Positions 33,824-42,405 of a DNA stretch of 64,000 bases are shown one piece after another. Where the stretch lies: assembly GCF_027667425.1 (NCBI RefSeq), contig NZ_JAQEGR010000007.1, positions 124,001 to 188,000 on the forward strand, written 5' to 3'. The notes below the pieces were generated by a model. That model saw nothing but the letters and a program-made list of their open reading frames with translations, searched no databases and had not been told where the DNA came from. The number at the start of each line of letters is the position of its first letter. Within the stretch, counting starts at the first letter, position 1. The translations under genes and the position numbers were made by a program. The DNA comes from Fusicatenibacter saccharivorans (GTDB lineage: Bacteria; Bacillota; Clostridia; Lachnospirales; Lachnospiraceae).

Positions 33824-35050
33824 ATGAAAAAGTTTTATGCATGGTATCAGAAGCATATTACAGGTGCGATCTTTACCGGACTGCTTCTCGGTATCTTAAC
33901 CGGACTTCTTCTGGCGGACCGCTTTACGCCGATTCTGACCGTAACCGGCGTCATCGGCGGCATCTACATGAACGCCTTGAATATGATGATTTTCCCGATG
34001 GTATTCTGCTCAATTGTCATGGGCATCTGCAGCATCGGAAATGCAAAAACGACAGGTAAGATCACCGGCTACTCGATGATTTTCTTCCTGTGCACCACCG
34101 CGATTGCAAGTGCAGTCGGCATTATCATTCCAAGACTGATCCGCCTCGGAAAGGGAGTCCATTTTGAGATGGCAACTTCCGATATCCAGGCGACCGAGAT
34201 GACCAGCATCCTCGACACGATCAAAAACCTGATTCCGTCCAATCCGGTGAAAGCATTTGCGGAGGGCAACATGCTCCAGGTACTCGTGTTCGCTGTCGTT
34301 GTCGGCTTTACGCTGATTGCGGTCGGAGAGAAGGGACAGCCGCTCTTAAACGTGATCGACTCCCTGAATGAGGTCTGTTTAAAAGTCATCAGCACCGTTA
34401 TGTACTTCACCCCGATCGGTGTCTTCTGTACGATCGTGCCGGTTGTCGAGGCAAACGGAACCAAAACCATCGTTTCCCTGGCAACCCAGCTCATCATTCT
34501 GTATGTGGCATTCTATGGATTTGCGATCGTCGTCTACGGCGGCGCTGTAAAACTCATCGGAAAGACGAGTCCGGTCAAGTTCTTTAAGGCGATCATGCCG
34601 GCAGCCCTGAATGCATTCGGAACATGTTCCAGTTCCGCGACGATCCCAATCAGCAAGCGCTGTGTCGAGAAAGAACTCGGCGTTTCGAACCAGATCAGCA
34701 GTATCGCAATCCCGCTCGGTGCCACCGTCAACATGGATGCGGTATCGATCCTGATGTCGTTTATGATCATGTTCTTCGCAAATGCCTGCGGCATCAGCGT
34801 CAGCATTTCGATGATGGTGATCATTCTGCTTGCCAACGTCCTGCTTTCTGTCGGAACACCGGGTATCCCGGGCGGTGCGATCGCATCGTTCGCAGCACTC
34901 GCCACGATGGCAGGTCTTCCGGCCGGCGTCATGGGCGTTTACATCAGTATCAATACACTGTGTGACATGGGTGCCACATGCGTCAACGTCATCGGCGATA
35001 TGGCAGGCTGCGTTGTGCTGCAGGAGAAAATCAAACTGGAAGAAAACTAA
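33824..35050 (+). CDS. Dicarboxylate/amino acid:cation symporter (DAACS family), second copy
   Basis: About 408 residues and eight hydrophobic segments. It shows FGTCSSSATIPIS (serine-rich hairpin), SSIAIPLGATVNMDAVS and the C-terminal NTLCDMGATCVNVIGD. Compared with the copy at 29974, the usual aspartate-arginine part (DxxRTxxNVTGD) is replaced by CDMGATCVNVIGD, and the arginine is missing, so substrate preference probably differs; a neutral substrate such as serine or threonine is possible. The ATG at 33824 has AAGGAGA upstream; a longer frame from 33731 would cover the hairpin and is rejected. Confidence 0.87.
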   Translation: MKKFYAWYQKHITGAIFTGLLLGILTGLLLADRFTPILTVTGVIGGIYMNALNMMIFPMVFCSIVMGICSIGNAKTTGKITGYSMIFFLCTTAIASAVGIIIPRLIRLGKGVHFEMATSDIQATEMTSILDTIKNLIPSNPVKAFAEGNMLQVLVFAVVVGFTLIAVGEKGQPLLNVIDSLNEVCLKVISTVMYFTPIGVFCTIVPVVEANGTKTIVSLATQLIILYVAFYGFAIVVYGGAVKLIGKTSPVKFFKAIMPAALNAFGTCSSSATIPISKRCVEKELGVSNQISSIAIPLGATVNMDAVSILMSFMIMFFANACGISVSISMMVIILLANVLLSVGTPGIPGGAIASFAALATMAGLPAGVMGVYISINTLCDMGATCVNVIGDMAGCVVLQEKIKLEEN

Positions 35051-35064
35051 AAAATGTTACATAG

Positions 35065-35101
35065 AAAAAGAGGGATTCCTTTCACGGGAGTCCCTCTTTT
35101 G
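35065..35101. terminator. Bidirectional terminator between symporter 2 and Eis-type gene
   Basis: AAAAAGAGGGA pairs with TCCCTCTTTT around a short loop; it serves two converging genes. Confidence 0.88.
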
Positions 35102-35117
35102 CAATGCGTAAAATAAA

Positions 35118-36332
35118 TTAAATATAGTCCGAAACATATGGAATATGGTGGAAGAGCAGGTCGTCCAGGCATTCCACAGTCTGTGGCGTCGTTTCGATGC
35201 GCGCCATCTCATACAGCTTGGAAGCCGTCTTGTAGCCGAGCAGCAGTGTCGTGAGCGATGCGATCGTCATTTTCATCACATGGTCCGGCTCGCGGTCGGT
35301 CGGCACACAGTGTCCTTTTTCAAAGAAGAATGTGAAGCTGTCATTGTTCCACGGAAGCAGCTCATCCTCGATCTCAAAACGGATACACACATCCGGCTCG
35401 TCCGGGTCGCAGGCGTAATGTTCCATAAACTGCACGACATCGATGATACGCCCCATCGAGTACGGGCGAATCGTTTCTTTGATATCGCTGTCCTCAAGCT
35501 CGAACGCGATGGGTTCACTGTAGTAGTTATTTCCTTTGACCTCATCGATCATGGAATCGTGCGCATGAATATACTCCCAGAGTCCCAGCTGCGCTTCGCG
35601 GTTCAGATAGATCATCTCTTTGATATGCATGATATCGGAGCTGATCAGATAGACCATGTAGCCGTACGGCACATCATCAGCGGAATAGTAGATCGCAACG
35701 ACGGTATCATCCTCATCCCAGCGGAAATATTCTTCCCACGCCAGATTGTTGCGGTAGAGGCAGCCGTGCGTCTTCGAAGCAAATTTGGTATGTAGTTCCT
35801 TAAAATCCTTGTCATCCCATGCTACGCGGCGCACATAGCCAGGGGCTTTGAGTTTCCGCGGCACCTGCGTGTCCTTGATGGTGTACGTCATCTTATTGGA
35901 AATGATTTCCCATCCGAGATTCCGGTAGAGCGGAATAGAGTAGGGATAGAGAAGCGCAAAGGAACGGTGGTTTTCCCGCATGCGCGTGAGACTCCGGATC
36001 ATCAGCTTTTTCATGATGCCCTGGCCGGTGTATTCCGGGTAGGTGCAGACGCTGGTGACAAAACCGACGGGATAGCGGACACCGTAGATATTCATGTCCA
36101 GCGGATAAACCGCGAACTGTGATACCAGATCCTCCTCGCAGAAACAGCCGAGCACATCGGCACGGACGAGAACCGGGAATTTGGACTGCTTGATTTCATC
36201 GTCTTTCCATCCGCTTTCGGAAAGCTCCTGCTCTGTAACCTGAAAGGCGTAGCGCAGAAGTGCATTGTACTGCTCTGCGTCGTCGATGGTCAGCGGGCGG
36301 AAGGTTAAGTTCGAATCTTTCGTTTGAATCAT
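35118..36332 (-). CDS. Eis-type GNAT N-acetyltransferase
   Basis: A 404-residue protein with the three-part Eis layout: an N-terminal GNAT domain with the acetyl-CoA loop VCTYPEYTGQGIMKKLM (about residues 92-110), a second GNAT-like domain lacking the loop, and a C-terminal SCP2-like domain (about 295-404). The chain ends in a carboxylate-terminal isoleucine (VSDYI), which in Eis enzymes takes part in the active site. Known relatives acetylate aminoglycosides or lysine side chains; the natural substrate here is unknown. GAGGGAG lies before the ATG. No clear promoter was found in the AT-rich 36333-36560 stretch, which otherwise shows nothing coding. Confidence 0.85.
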   Translation of the reverse strand: MIQTKDSNLTFRPLTIDDAEQYNALLRYAFQVTEQELSESGWKDDEIKQSKFPVLVRADVLGCFCEEDLVSQFAVYPLDMNIYGVRYPVGFVTSVCTYPEYTGQGIMKKLMIRSLTRMRENHRSFALLYPYSIPLYRNLGWEIISNKMTYTIKDTQVPRKLKAPGYVRRVAWDDKDFKELHTKFASKTHGCLYRNNLAWEEYFRWDEDDTVVAIYYSADDVPYGYMVYLISSDIMHIKEMIYLNREAQLGLWEYIHAHDSMIDEVKGNNYYSEPIAFELEDSDIKETIRPYSMGRIIDVVQFMEHYACDPDEPDVCIRFEIEDELLPWNNDSFTFFFEKGHCVPTDREPDHVMKMTIASLTTLLLGYKTASKLYEMARIETTPQTVECLDDLLFHHIPYVSDYI

Positions 36333-36564
36333 GGATTACTCCCTCATTTTATTGTGAATCAAAGTATAGTGAATCAGATACTTTATTTTTTCGTAAATAT
36401 TCTATCATAAGAAATGGAATTTGTGCAGTTAAAAATAAAGCCCATTCCGCAAATTTGGTAAAAAGATCAAAATAGTGTTAGAAATCGGATAAAAACTTCA
36501 AGAAACAGACAAAAAAATCTAATAAAATGAAAAACATACAGGGATAGTCTGCGCGAAAAAGTAG

Positions 36565-36825
36565 ACATACGATTTCCAGGGTGACTGCGTTGAGATCGAC
36601 GTGTTCAATCCGGAGACAAGAAAATATGTCTGGGACGTATGCAAGAAGAACTACTACGATTACGGCATCAATGCTTTCTGGCTGGATAACTCCGAGCCGG
36701 ATTACGGTGTTTACGATTTCGATCATTACCGCTATATTGAAGGACCGGCGCTCTCCTGCAGCAACATCTATCCGCAGTTATACAGCCGTGTCTTCTATGA
36801 TAAGAAGAAAAAACCGACCGCGTAA
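36565..36825 (+). pseudogene. Glycoside hydrolase family 31 fragment (remnant)
   Basis: An open stretch of 86 codons after a TAG at 36562 reads DCVEIDVFNPETRKYVWDV and KKNYYDYGINAFWLDNSEPD, then YGVYDFDHYRYIEGPALSC. FWLDNSEPDYG is the GH31 catalytic region with the aspartate nucleophile, and spacing to the NPETR block fits the family. Upstream and downstream parts of the roughly 650-800-residue enzyme are missing; the frame ends inside a terminator. It is a decayed alpha-glucosidase or alpha-xylosidase gene and cannot make an active enzyme. Confidence 0.75.
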
Positions 36826-36842
36826 AACCGGTCGGTTTTTTT
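36808..36842 (+). terminator. Terminator at the end of the GH31 remnant
   Basis: AAAACCGACCG pairs with CGGTCGGTTTTTTT. The GH31 frame runs into its left arm, so the original gene end was probably deleted. Confidence 0.85.
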
Positions 36843-36884
36843 GAATAAATTTCCATTACAGGACGGTTTTTGTACACTTTTTTC

Positions 36885-36913
36885 TTGACGAAACGGGAAA
36901 CAATCGTTACACT
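36885..36913 (+). promoter_or_regulatory. Promoter for the GGDEF-REC-HD-GYP gene
   Basis: TTGACG (36885-36890) and TACACT (36908-36913) with a 17-base spacer, about 100 bases upstream of the start codon at 37017. Confidence 0.55.
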
Positions 36914-37016
36914 ATTATGTATAACTGTAATTAAAATGGGAAAATGTAGCAAAACGCGGAAGCACACAAAGGGGTAATGAAGTTTTGTGTGTACCGGGGA
37001 GAAGAGAGGGAAACAG

Positions 37017-39095
37017 ATGAATCAGACCGAATTGCCGGAATGTGAAAAAATAAATAAGAAAGAGCCTTCTAAGGATGTTCAGATGACACAGAAACAGGCA
37101 GAACGTCTGGTGGAACATCTGAAGAATATTTTCATGTATGTGCGGGTTCTCCGTCCGGATGAGATCGGAGATTTTATTATCGATGAAGAGAATGGCAAGC
37201 TGTGTGAATGCTACGCAGTATGGAACAAAGCGATGCCGTGCCTTAACTGTATTTCCGAAAAAGCCCTGCGGGAGAAATCGCAGAAATCAAAAATGGAATG
37301 CATTGCGTCGAATGTGTATCAGGTCATTGCAAGATACGTGGAGATCGAAGGAGAACCATGCGTGATCGAGATGATCAACCGTCTCGACGATGAAACACTG
37401 ATGGACTCCGAAGGACGCCAGAATCTGGTAAGCAAGCTGAACAGCTACAGCGAAGAGCTGTATCGTGACGCGCTGACCGGAGTATTCAACCGCCGCTACT
37501 TCGAAGACCAGATCCGGGACGCCAGCTTTTGCTGCGGCGTAGCCATGATCGATCTCGATGATTTCAAATTATACAACGATACATACGGCCACAATGCCGG
37601 AGATATGGCGCTTGACACCATTGTAAAGACCGTCAAGCGCTGCACCCGACGTACCGACCGTCTGATCCGCTTAGGAGGAGACGAATTTCTGCTGGTTCTG
37701 CCGGAGATGGATGAGGAAAACTTTGTACAGAAATTAAAACAGATTCAGTCACAGATCCATGAGGCACAGGTGCCGGGCTACTCGAAGATGCGTCTTTCCG
37801 TCAGCGTAGGAGGTGTTCTGACAAGAGATGAGACGATCGGCGAAGCTGCGATGCGTGCCGACCAGCTGATGTATCTTGCAAAACAACGGAAAAACATGGT
37901 TGTCACCGAGAAAGACCAGATCCTGGGTTGTCAGGACGATGTTGTCCGTCAGGAAAACCGCAGAGAAAAACAGCGCATCCTGATCGTGGATGATTCCGAG
38001 ATGAACCGTATCATCCTCTCGGAGATTCTGCAGGATGAATACGATATCATCGAGGCTTCCACCGGCGAAGAGTGCCTGCGTCTGCTGGAAGAATACGGAA
38101 CAGGCCTTGCGCTGATCCTTCTGGATATCGTCATGCCGGGCATGGACGGTTTCGGAGTGCTTGACTACATGAACCGCAACCACTGGATCGAAGAGGTTCC
38201 GGTCATCATGATATCGAGCGAGGATTCCACCACATTTGTGCGCCGTGCGTATGAGCAGGGCGTATCCGATTATATCAGTCGTCCGTTTGATGCAAAAGTT
38301 GTTTACCAGCGTGTCTTCAATACGATCAAATTATATGCAAAACAGCGCCGTCTCGTGACGCTCGTCACCGAGCAGATTTACGAAAAAGAGAAAAACAATC
38401 AGATGATGATCAGTATCCTGAGTCATATCATGGAATTCCGGAATGGCGAGAGCGGACTTCATGTCCACCACATCAACGTTCTGACCAGTATGCTCCTCGA
38501 GCGTCTGGTACAGAAGACAGACCGCTACCACTTAAGCTGGTCCGATCAGCTGATGATCACAACGGCATCCGCGCTGCACGATATCGGAAAGATGGGCATT
38601 GACGAGAACATTTTAAATAAGCCGGGAAGGCTGACGAAAGAAGAGTTCGAGGAGATGAAGAAACATACCCTGATCGGAGCGTCCATGCTGAAGAGCCTGG
38701 AACTGTATCAGGACGAGAAGCTGGTACAGATTGCGTACCAGATCTGTCGCTGGCATCATGAGCGGTACGACGGAAAGGGTTACCCGGACGGCTTAAAAGG
38801 TGAGGAGATCCCGATTGCAGCCCAGGTTGTATCGATTGCCGATGTTTACGATGCGCTGACAAGCGAGCGTGTCTACAAATCGGCATACACGCACGAGAAA
38901 GCCATCGAGATGATCCTGAACGGCGAGTGCGGTGCCTTCAGCCCGCTGATGCTCGAGTGTCTGCTCGATATCAAAGATGCCATCTGCGAGGAGCTGAACA
39001 CCATATCCGAAGAAAAACAGACTTCGATTCAGATTGAAAAGCTGAAAAAAAATCTGAAATCGGGGGGGGGCAGAGCTGAGTTTTCTGAACTCTGA
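37017..39095 (+). CDS. GGDEF - response receiver - HD-GYP protein (cyclic-di-GMP signalling)
   Basis: About 692 residues with three signalling domains. After an N-terminal region with a CXXC-like CLNC (about 15-130), the GGDEF domain (about 155-305) has an intact IRLGGDEFLLVLP and an inhibitory RRTD site five residues before it. The REC domain (about 320-440) keeps the phospho-acceptor in LLDIVMPGMDG, but the usual lysine near its end reads SRPFDAK, an arginine. The HD-GYP domain (about 460-650) shows HDIGKMGI and HHERYDGKGYPDGLKG. It should both make and degrade c-di-GMP under control of a phosphorelay. The ATG at 37017 has GAGAGGG upstream. A run of nine Gs (39062-39070) sits just before the C-terminus. 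Confidence 0.88.
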   Translation: MNQTELPECEKINKKEPSKDVQMTQKQAERLVEHLKNIFMYVRVLRPDEIGDFIIDEENGKLCECYAVWNKAMPCLNCISEKALREKSQKSKMECIASNVYQVIARYVEIEGEPCVIEMINRLDDETLMDSEGRQNLVSKLNSYSEELYRDALTGVFNRRYFEDQIRDASFCCGVAMIDLDDFKLYNDTYGHNAGDMALDTIVKTVKRCTRRTDRLIRLGGDEFLLVLPEMDEENFVQKLKQIQSQIHEAQVPGYSKMRLSVSVGGVLTRDETIGEAAMRADQLMYLAKQRKNMVVTEKDQILGCQDDVVRQENRREKQRILIVDDSEMNRIILSEILQDEYDIIEASTGEECLRLLEEYGTGLALILLDIVMPGMDGFGVLDYMNRNHWIEEVPVIMISSEDSTTFVRRAYEQGVSDYISRPFDAKVVYQRVFNTIKLYAKQRRLVTLVTEQIYEKEKNNQMMISILSHIMEFRNGESGLHVHHINVLTSMLLERLVQKTDRYHLSWSDQLMITTASALHDIGKMGIDENILNKPGRLTKEEFEEMKKHTLIGASMLKSLELYQDEKLVQIAYQICRWHHERYDGKGYPDGLKGEEIPIAAQVVSIADVYDALTSERVYKSAYTHEKAIEMILNGECGAFSPLMLECLLDIKDAICEELNTISEEKQTSIQIEKLKKNLKSGGGRAEFSEL

Positions 39096-39173
39096 TGAGA
39101 AGTTATCCACAGAAGATGCCTGGGAGAACAGGTATCATGCGGATTCGAAAGACGATCTTAAATAAAAATATAC

Positions 39174-39214
39174 CAAAACCCATGGATTTCTGAAAAGATT
39201 CCATGGGCTTTTCG
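39174..39214 (+). terminator. Terminator after the GGDEF-HD-GYP gene
   Basis: AAAACCCATGGA pairs with TCCATGGGCTTTT, with an inner TCT/AGA pairing. Confidence 0.8.
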
Positions 39215-39234
39215 CACCTTTGTGCAAATTTTTG

Positions 39235-39263
39235 TTGTGATTCCGGAGGACAACTGCTATAAT
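39235..39263 (+). promoter_or_regulatory. Promoter for the chorismate mutase-shikimate kinase gene
   Basis: TTGTGA (39235-39240) and TATAAT (39258-39263) with a 17-base spacer, 85 bases before the start codon. Confidence 0.65.
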
Positions 39264-39348
39264 AACAGAAAATGTCAAAAAATACGACAAAAATACCGGA
39301 AGAGGGCTGTGCGAACAAGTACACACAAGTCTGGAAAGGATAAATATC

Positions 39349-40140
39349 ATGAATCAGTTGGAAGTATTACGAGAGAGCCTTGGACAGTGCGATGAGATTA
39401 TTCTGGATGCGCTGCTGATGAGAAACCGTATTGTCGAGGACATTATGGTATATAAAGAAGCAAATAACGTGCCGATTCTCCAGCCGGAGCAGGAAGCAAA
39501 ACAGAAGGAATGGCTGGAACGCCGGATGCAGGAAAAACGCCATAAAAACGAAGTGGCGGATGTTTTCGAGAGCATCACAAGAAACAGTAAAAAGATTCAG
39601 GCAAGAAAGCTGTTCAATTATAATATTGTACTGATTGGCTTCATGGGAGCCGGAAAGAGCACCATTTCCGATTATCTCAAAACCGTGTTTGCCATGGATA
39701 TCATCGAGATGGATCAGATCATCGCAGAGCGTGCCGGTATGAGCATCTCCGATATTTTTGAGACTTACGGCGAACAGTATTTCCGTGACTGCGAGACGAA
39801 TCTTCTGATTGAAATGCAGTCGAGAACAAACGTTGTCATTTCGTGCGGCGGCGGAACTCCGATGCGTGAGTGCAACGTTGCGGAGATGAAAAAGAACGGC
39901 CGCGTTGTTCTTCTGACTGCAAAGCCGGAGACGATTTTAGACCGTGTCAAAGACAGCCACGACAGACCGCTGATCGAGAACAACAAAACCGTTCCGTTTA
40001 TCGCAGATCTGATGAGCAAGCGCCGTGAGAAATATGAGGCCGCAGCCGACATTATCATCGAGACGGACGGAAAGAGCGAGCTGGAGATCTGTGAGGAGCT
40101 GATCCACAGCCTGCGGCAGATGGATGCAAAAGCGGAATAA
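39349..40140 (+). CDS. Fused chorismate mutase (AroQ type)-shikimate kinase
   Basis: A 263-residue fusion of two aromatic pathway enzymes. Residues 1-88 form an AroQ-like helical chorismate mutase, which turns chorismate to prephenate. Residues 92-255 form shikimate kinase, with the P-loop LIGFMGAGKSTISDYL, the shikimate-binding EMDQIIAERAG and FRDCET, SCGGGTP, and the lid arginine in DSHDRPL. In the mutase part the usual PxRE pattern reads PEQEAKQ, so one substrate-binding arginine appears to be glutamine. Kinase motifs are intact. A promoter lies upstream and a terminator follows a polypurine tract. AAAGGA precedes the ATG. Confidence 0.85.
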   Translation: MNQLEVLRESLGQCDEIILDALLMRNRIVEDIMVYKEANNVPILQPEQEAKQKEWLERRMQEKRHKNEVADVFESITRNSKKIQARKLFNYNIVLIGFMGAGKSTISDYLKTVFAMDIIEMDQIIAERAGMSISDIFETYGEQYFRDCETNLLIEMQSRTNVVISCGGGTPMRECNVAEMKKNGRVVLLTAKPETILDRVKDSHDRPLIENNKTVPFIADLMSKRREKYEAAADIIIETDGKSELEICEELIHSLRQMDAKAE

Positions 40141-40240
40141 AAGAGAAAAAGCAAAGAAAAAGAAGAAGCAAGAAAAAGCAAGAAAAAGAAAGAAAAAGCA
40201 AGAAAAAGCAAGAAAAAGCAAGAAAAAGCAAGAAAAAGAA
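40141..40240. repeat. Polypurine tandem repeat, 10-bp unit AGAAAAAGCA
   Basis: Seven consecutive 10-base units (40171-40240) are AGAAAAAGCA or the variant AGAAAAAGAA, preceded by degenerate copies. Almost every base on the + strand is a purine. It lies between the aroQ-K stop and its terminator, so it is transcribed but probably not translated. The rest of 40241-40538 holds a terminator and the oppA promoter and leader. Confidence 0.85.
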
Positions 40241-40282
40241 GAAGGAGAATGCTGTGTGCGACGGCAGCCTCCTTCTTTTCCT
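40231..40282 (+). terminator. Terminator of the chorismate mutase-shikimate kinase gene
   Basis: GAAGGAG and GCTG pair with CAGC and CTCCTTC, followed by TTTTCCTTTT. Confidence 0.75.
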
Positions 40283-40336
40283 TTTGATACCGAATTGCTG
40301 CGCACTTAAAAAATACAAAATGTGTAGGAAAAAAGA

Positions 40337-40365
40337 TTGACAAAAAAGATATTTTTCGATATTCT
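40337..40365 (+). promoter_or_regulatory. Promoter of the opp operon
   Basis: TTGACA (40337-40342) and TATTCT (40360-40365) with a 17-base spacer; the leader before oppA is about 170 bases. Confidence 0.6.
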
Positions 40366-40538
40366 GATAAAAGTTGGGCTAAAATCACGTGAAAAAAGTG
40401 AAAAAACAAGGTATTATTTCGTGCTATTGTCCGAATAAGAGAAAAAATTCAGGATAATTATATGAAAAACAATGGCCCGTGTGCAGACATAGCCGGATCA
40501 GCCGGGGAGGGTCTGCGGAAAACAAAGGAGGAACATCA

Positions 40539-42290
40539 ATGAGAAAAAGAAACAAAGTCGTTTCTCTGCTTTTGGCAGGATGCATGGCAGCCGGTCTTCT
40601 GGCCGGATGCGGAAGCAGCGGAGAGACACAGGTAGCAACTGCTGACAATGCTACAGCGGCATCGACCAGTACTGGAGCAGCGGATTCTGCAGCACCGGAG
40701 ACTGCAGGTGAAGTGGACGGACAGATCAATCTTCGCGCGGTATCCTTTGGAAACAACTTCGATGTACAGGATATGGGATGGCGCTGGATGATGGCAGAGT
40801 GCTACGAAGGCCTGATGCGTGACGTAGCAGATGAGAACGGAGACCGTTTCGAGTACGCCGGTGCAGAATCCATGGACGTATCCGACGACGGACTGGTTTA
40901 TACCTTCCATCTGAGAAAGGATGCAAAATGGTCCGACGGACAGCCGGTTACCGCAGCAGATTATGAGTACGGATGGAAACGTCTGTTAAATCCGGAATAC
41001 GGCTATTCCTATTCTTTCTTCCTGTTCAACGTAGTAGGAGCAGAGGAGTATTATAACGGACAGGGTTCTGCCGATGATATCGGAATCAAAGCAGTTGACG
41101 ATTACACCTTCGAGGTTACCTTAAAGGTAGCGGATCCGACCTTCCAGTCCAAGCTGGTAGCAACTCCGCTTTACCCGACCCGTCAGGATGTCGCAGAGGC
41201 AGCCGGAGACCAGTGGGGAAAAGACTGGACAAAATGTGTCTACAACGGACCGTTTGCCATGACAAACCTGGTAGAAGATAACTCCATGACATGGGTGAAG
41301 AATGACCAGTACTGGGATAAGGACAACGTAAAACTGAATCAGGTAAACTGGTACTGTGTAGCAGAGAACGCAACAGCAGCAACCATGTTCGATAACGGAC
41401 AGCTGGACGTTTTCGATGCAGCAGGCGATTATATTGCAAAATATGACAAAGAAGTAGAAGCAGGCAATATGCAGACCATGACCACCGAGTACCCGGGAAC
41501 TATGGTTCTGTGCTACGAGCAGTCTGAGGGCGGAAAATCCGGTCTGATGAAAAACGTAAACATCCGCAAGGCAATTTCCTACTCCATCAACCGTGAGGAG
41601 ATGGTATCAGCTGTTTACGGAAGATACACCGCAGCTTACGGCTTCGTTTCCCCGGCGATCACGCTCGACGGAACTTCCTACCGCAAGCAGGCGTCGGAGA
41701 CCATGAAAGAGGAATATGAGCAGTATGCAGGAGATGCAGACAAGTTAAAAGCACTGTTCCAGAAAGGCCTTGATGAGCTTGGTATCACCGACAAACCGGA
41801 AGACATCACCATTACACTGCTGTCCCAGGGTTCTGCTACCGAGAATCAGCTCGAGAGAGAGTACCTGCAGCAGTCCATTTCCCAGAATCTGGGCGTAAAG
41901 GTAGAGCTGAACACCGTTGGTGATTACCAGATGTTTGCAAATGAGCGCGATAACAAGAACTACGATATCTTCGTAGGCGGATGGTTCAGCGATTACAACG
42001 ATCCGCTGGATTTCCTGAACGTCATGAAGACAGGCGTTTATGATTCCTACGGCCTCTATAGCAACAGCGAGTACGACAGCCTGATCGATTCTCTGACCGG
42101 AGAGAACGACAACGCAAAACGCCTTGAGATTTACCAGAAGCTGGAAGATCTGCTGGTTGCACAGGATTGTGGTGTTGCACCGCTGTACTACTCTGATAAA
42201 CATTACTATTATCAGAACTGGGTAAAAGATTTCTACACATCCTCCTTCGGCGCAAGCCAGGAGCTTTACAGAGCAACTGTAGAGAAATAA
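40539..42290 (+). CDS. oppA: Peptide ABC transporter substrate-binding lipoprotein
   Basis: About 583 residues. A basic start and hydrophobic segment lead to the lipobox GLLAGC (cysteine near residue 24), followed by a low-complexity Thr/Ser/Ala linker and an SBP_bac_5 domain (FHLRKDAKWSDGQPVTAADY is the family signature). It should catch oligopeptides outside the cell for the permease encoded next. The ATG at 40539 has AAAGGAGGA upstream, so an in-frame start at 40479 is rejected. oppB follows after 115 bases containing two hairpins, which may lower expression of the membrane genes relative to this binding protein. Confidence 0.92.
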   Translation: MRKRNKVVSLLLAGCMAAGLLAGCGSSGETQVATADNATAASTSTGAADSAAPETAGEVDGQINLRAVSFGNNFDVQDMGWRWMMAECYEGLMRDVADENGDRFEYAGAESMDVSDDGLVYTFHLRKDAKWSDGQPVTAADYEYGWKRLLNPEYGYSYSFFLFNVVGAEEYYNGQGSADDIGIKAVDDYTFEVTLKVADPTFQSKLVATPLYPTRQDVAEAAGDQWGKDWTKCVYNGPFAMTNLVEDNSMTWVKNDQYWDKDNVKLNQVNWYCVAENATAATMFDNGQLDVFDAAGDYIAKYDKEVEAGNMQTMTTEYPGTMVLCYEQSEGGKSGLMKNVNIRKAISYSINREEMVSAVYGRYTAAYGFVSPAITLDGTSYRKQASETMKEEYEQYAGDADKLKALFQKGLDELGITDKPEDITITLLSQGSATENQLEREYLQQSISQNLGVKVELNTVGDYQMFANERDNKNYDIFVGGWFSDYNDPLDFLNVMKTGVYDSYGLYSNSEYDSLIDSLTGENDNAKRLEIYQKLEDLLVAQDCGVAPLYYSDKHYYYQNWVKDFYTSSFGASQELYRATVEK

Positions 42291-42318
42291 AAAAAGCAGC
42301 AAAACAGAAGAAATGAGG

Positions 42319-42388
42319 GAAGAAGGGCTTATGAAACAATAGGCTCTTCTTTCGCTATCATAATAAAATTCCGGTCGGAAAAGACCGG
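42319..42388 (+). promoter_or_regulatory. Two hairpins between oppA and oppB
   Basis: GAAGAAGGGCTTAT (about 42320-42333) can pair with ATAGGCTCTTCTTT (42339-42352), using G-U pairs and ending in TTTC. A second hairpin is CCGGTC/GACCGG (42371-42388). They may act as a partial terminator or stabilise the oppA mRNA. Confidence 0.5.
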
Positions 42389-42405
42389 ACAGGGAGAGGA
42401 TTTTT

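Noticed and set aside
40171..40240. Possible CRISPR array
   Set aside because: The units are 10 bases and directly adjacent, with no spacers or cas genes.
40124..40309. Very basic 61-residue peptide read through the polypurine repeat
   Set aside because: It starts inside the shikimate kinase gene and simply translates the repeat and the terminator; no separate ribosome binding site.
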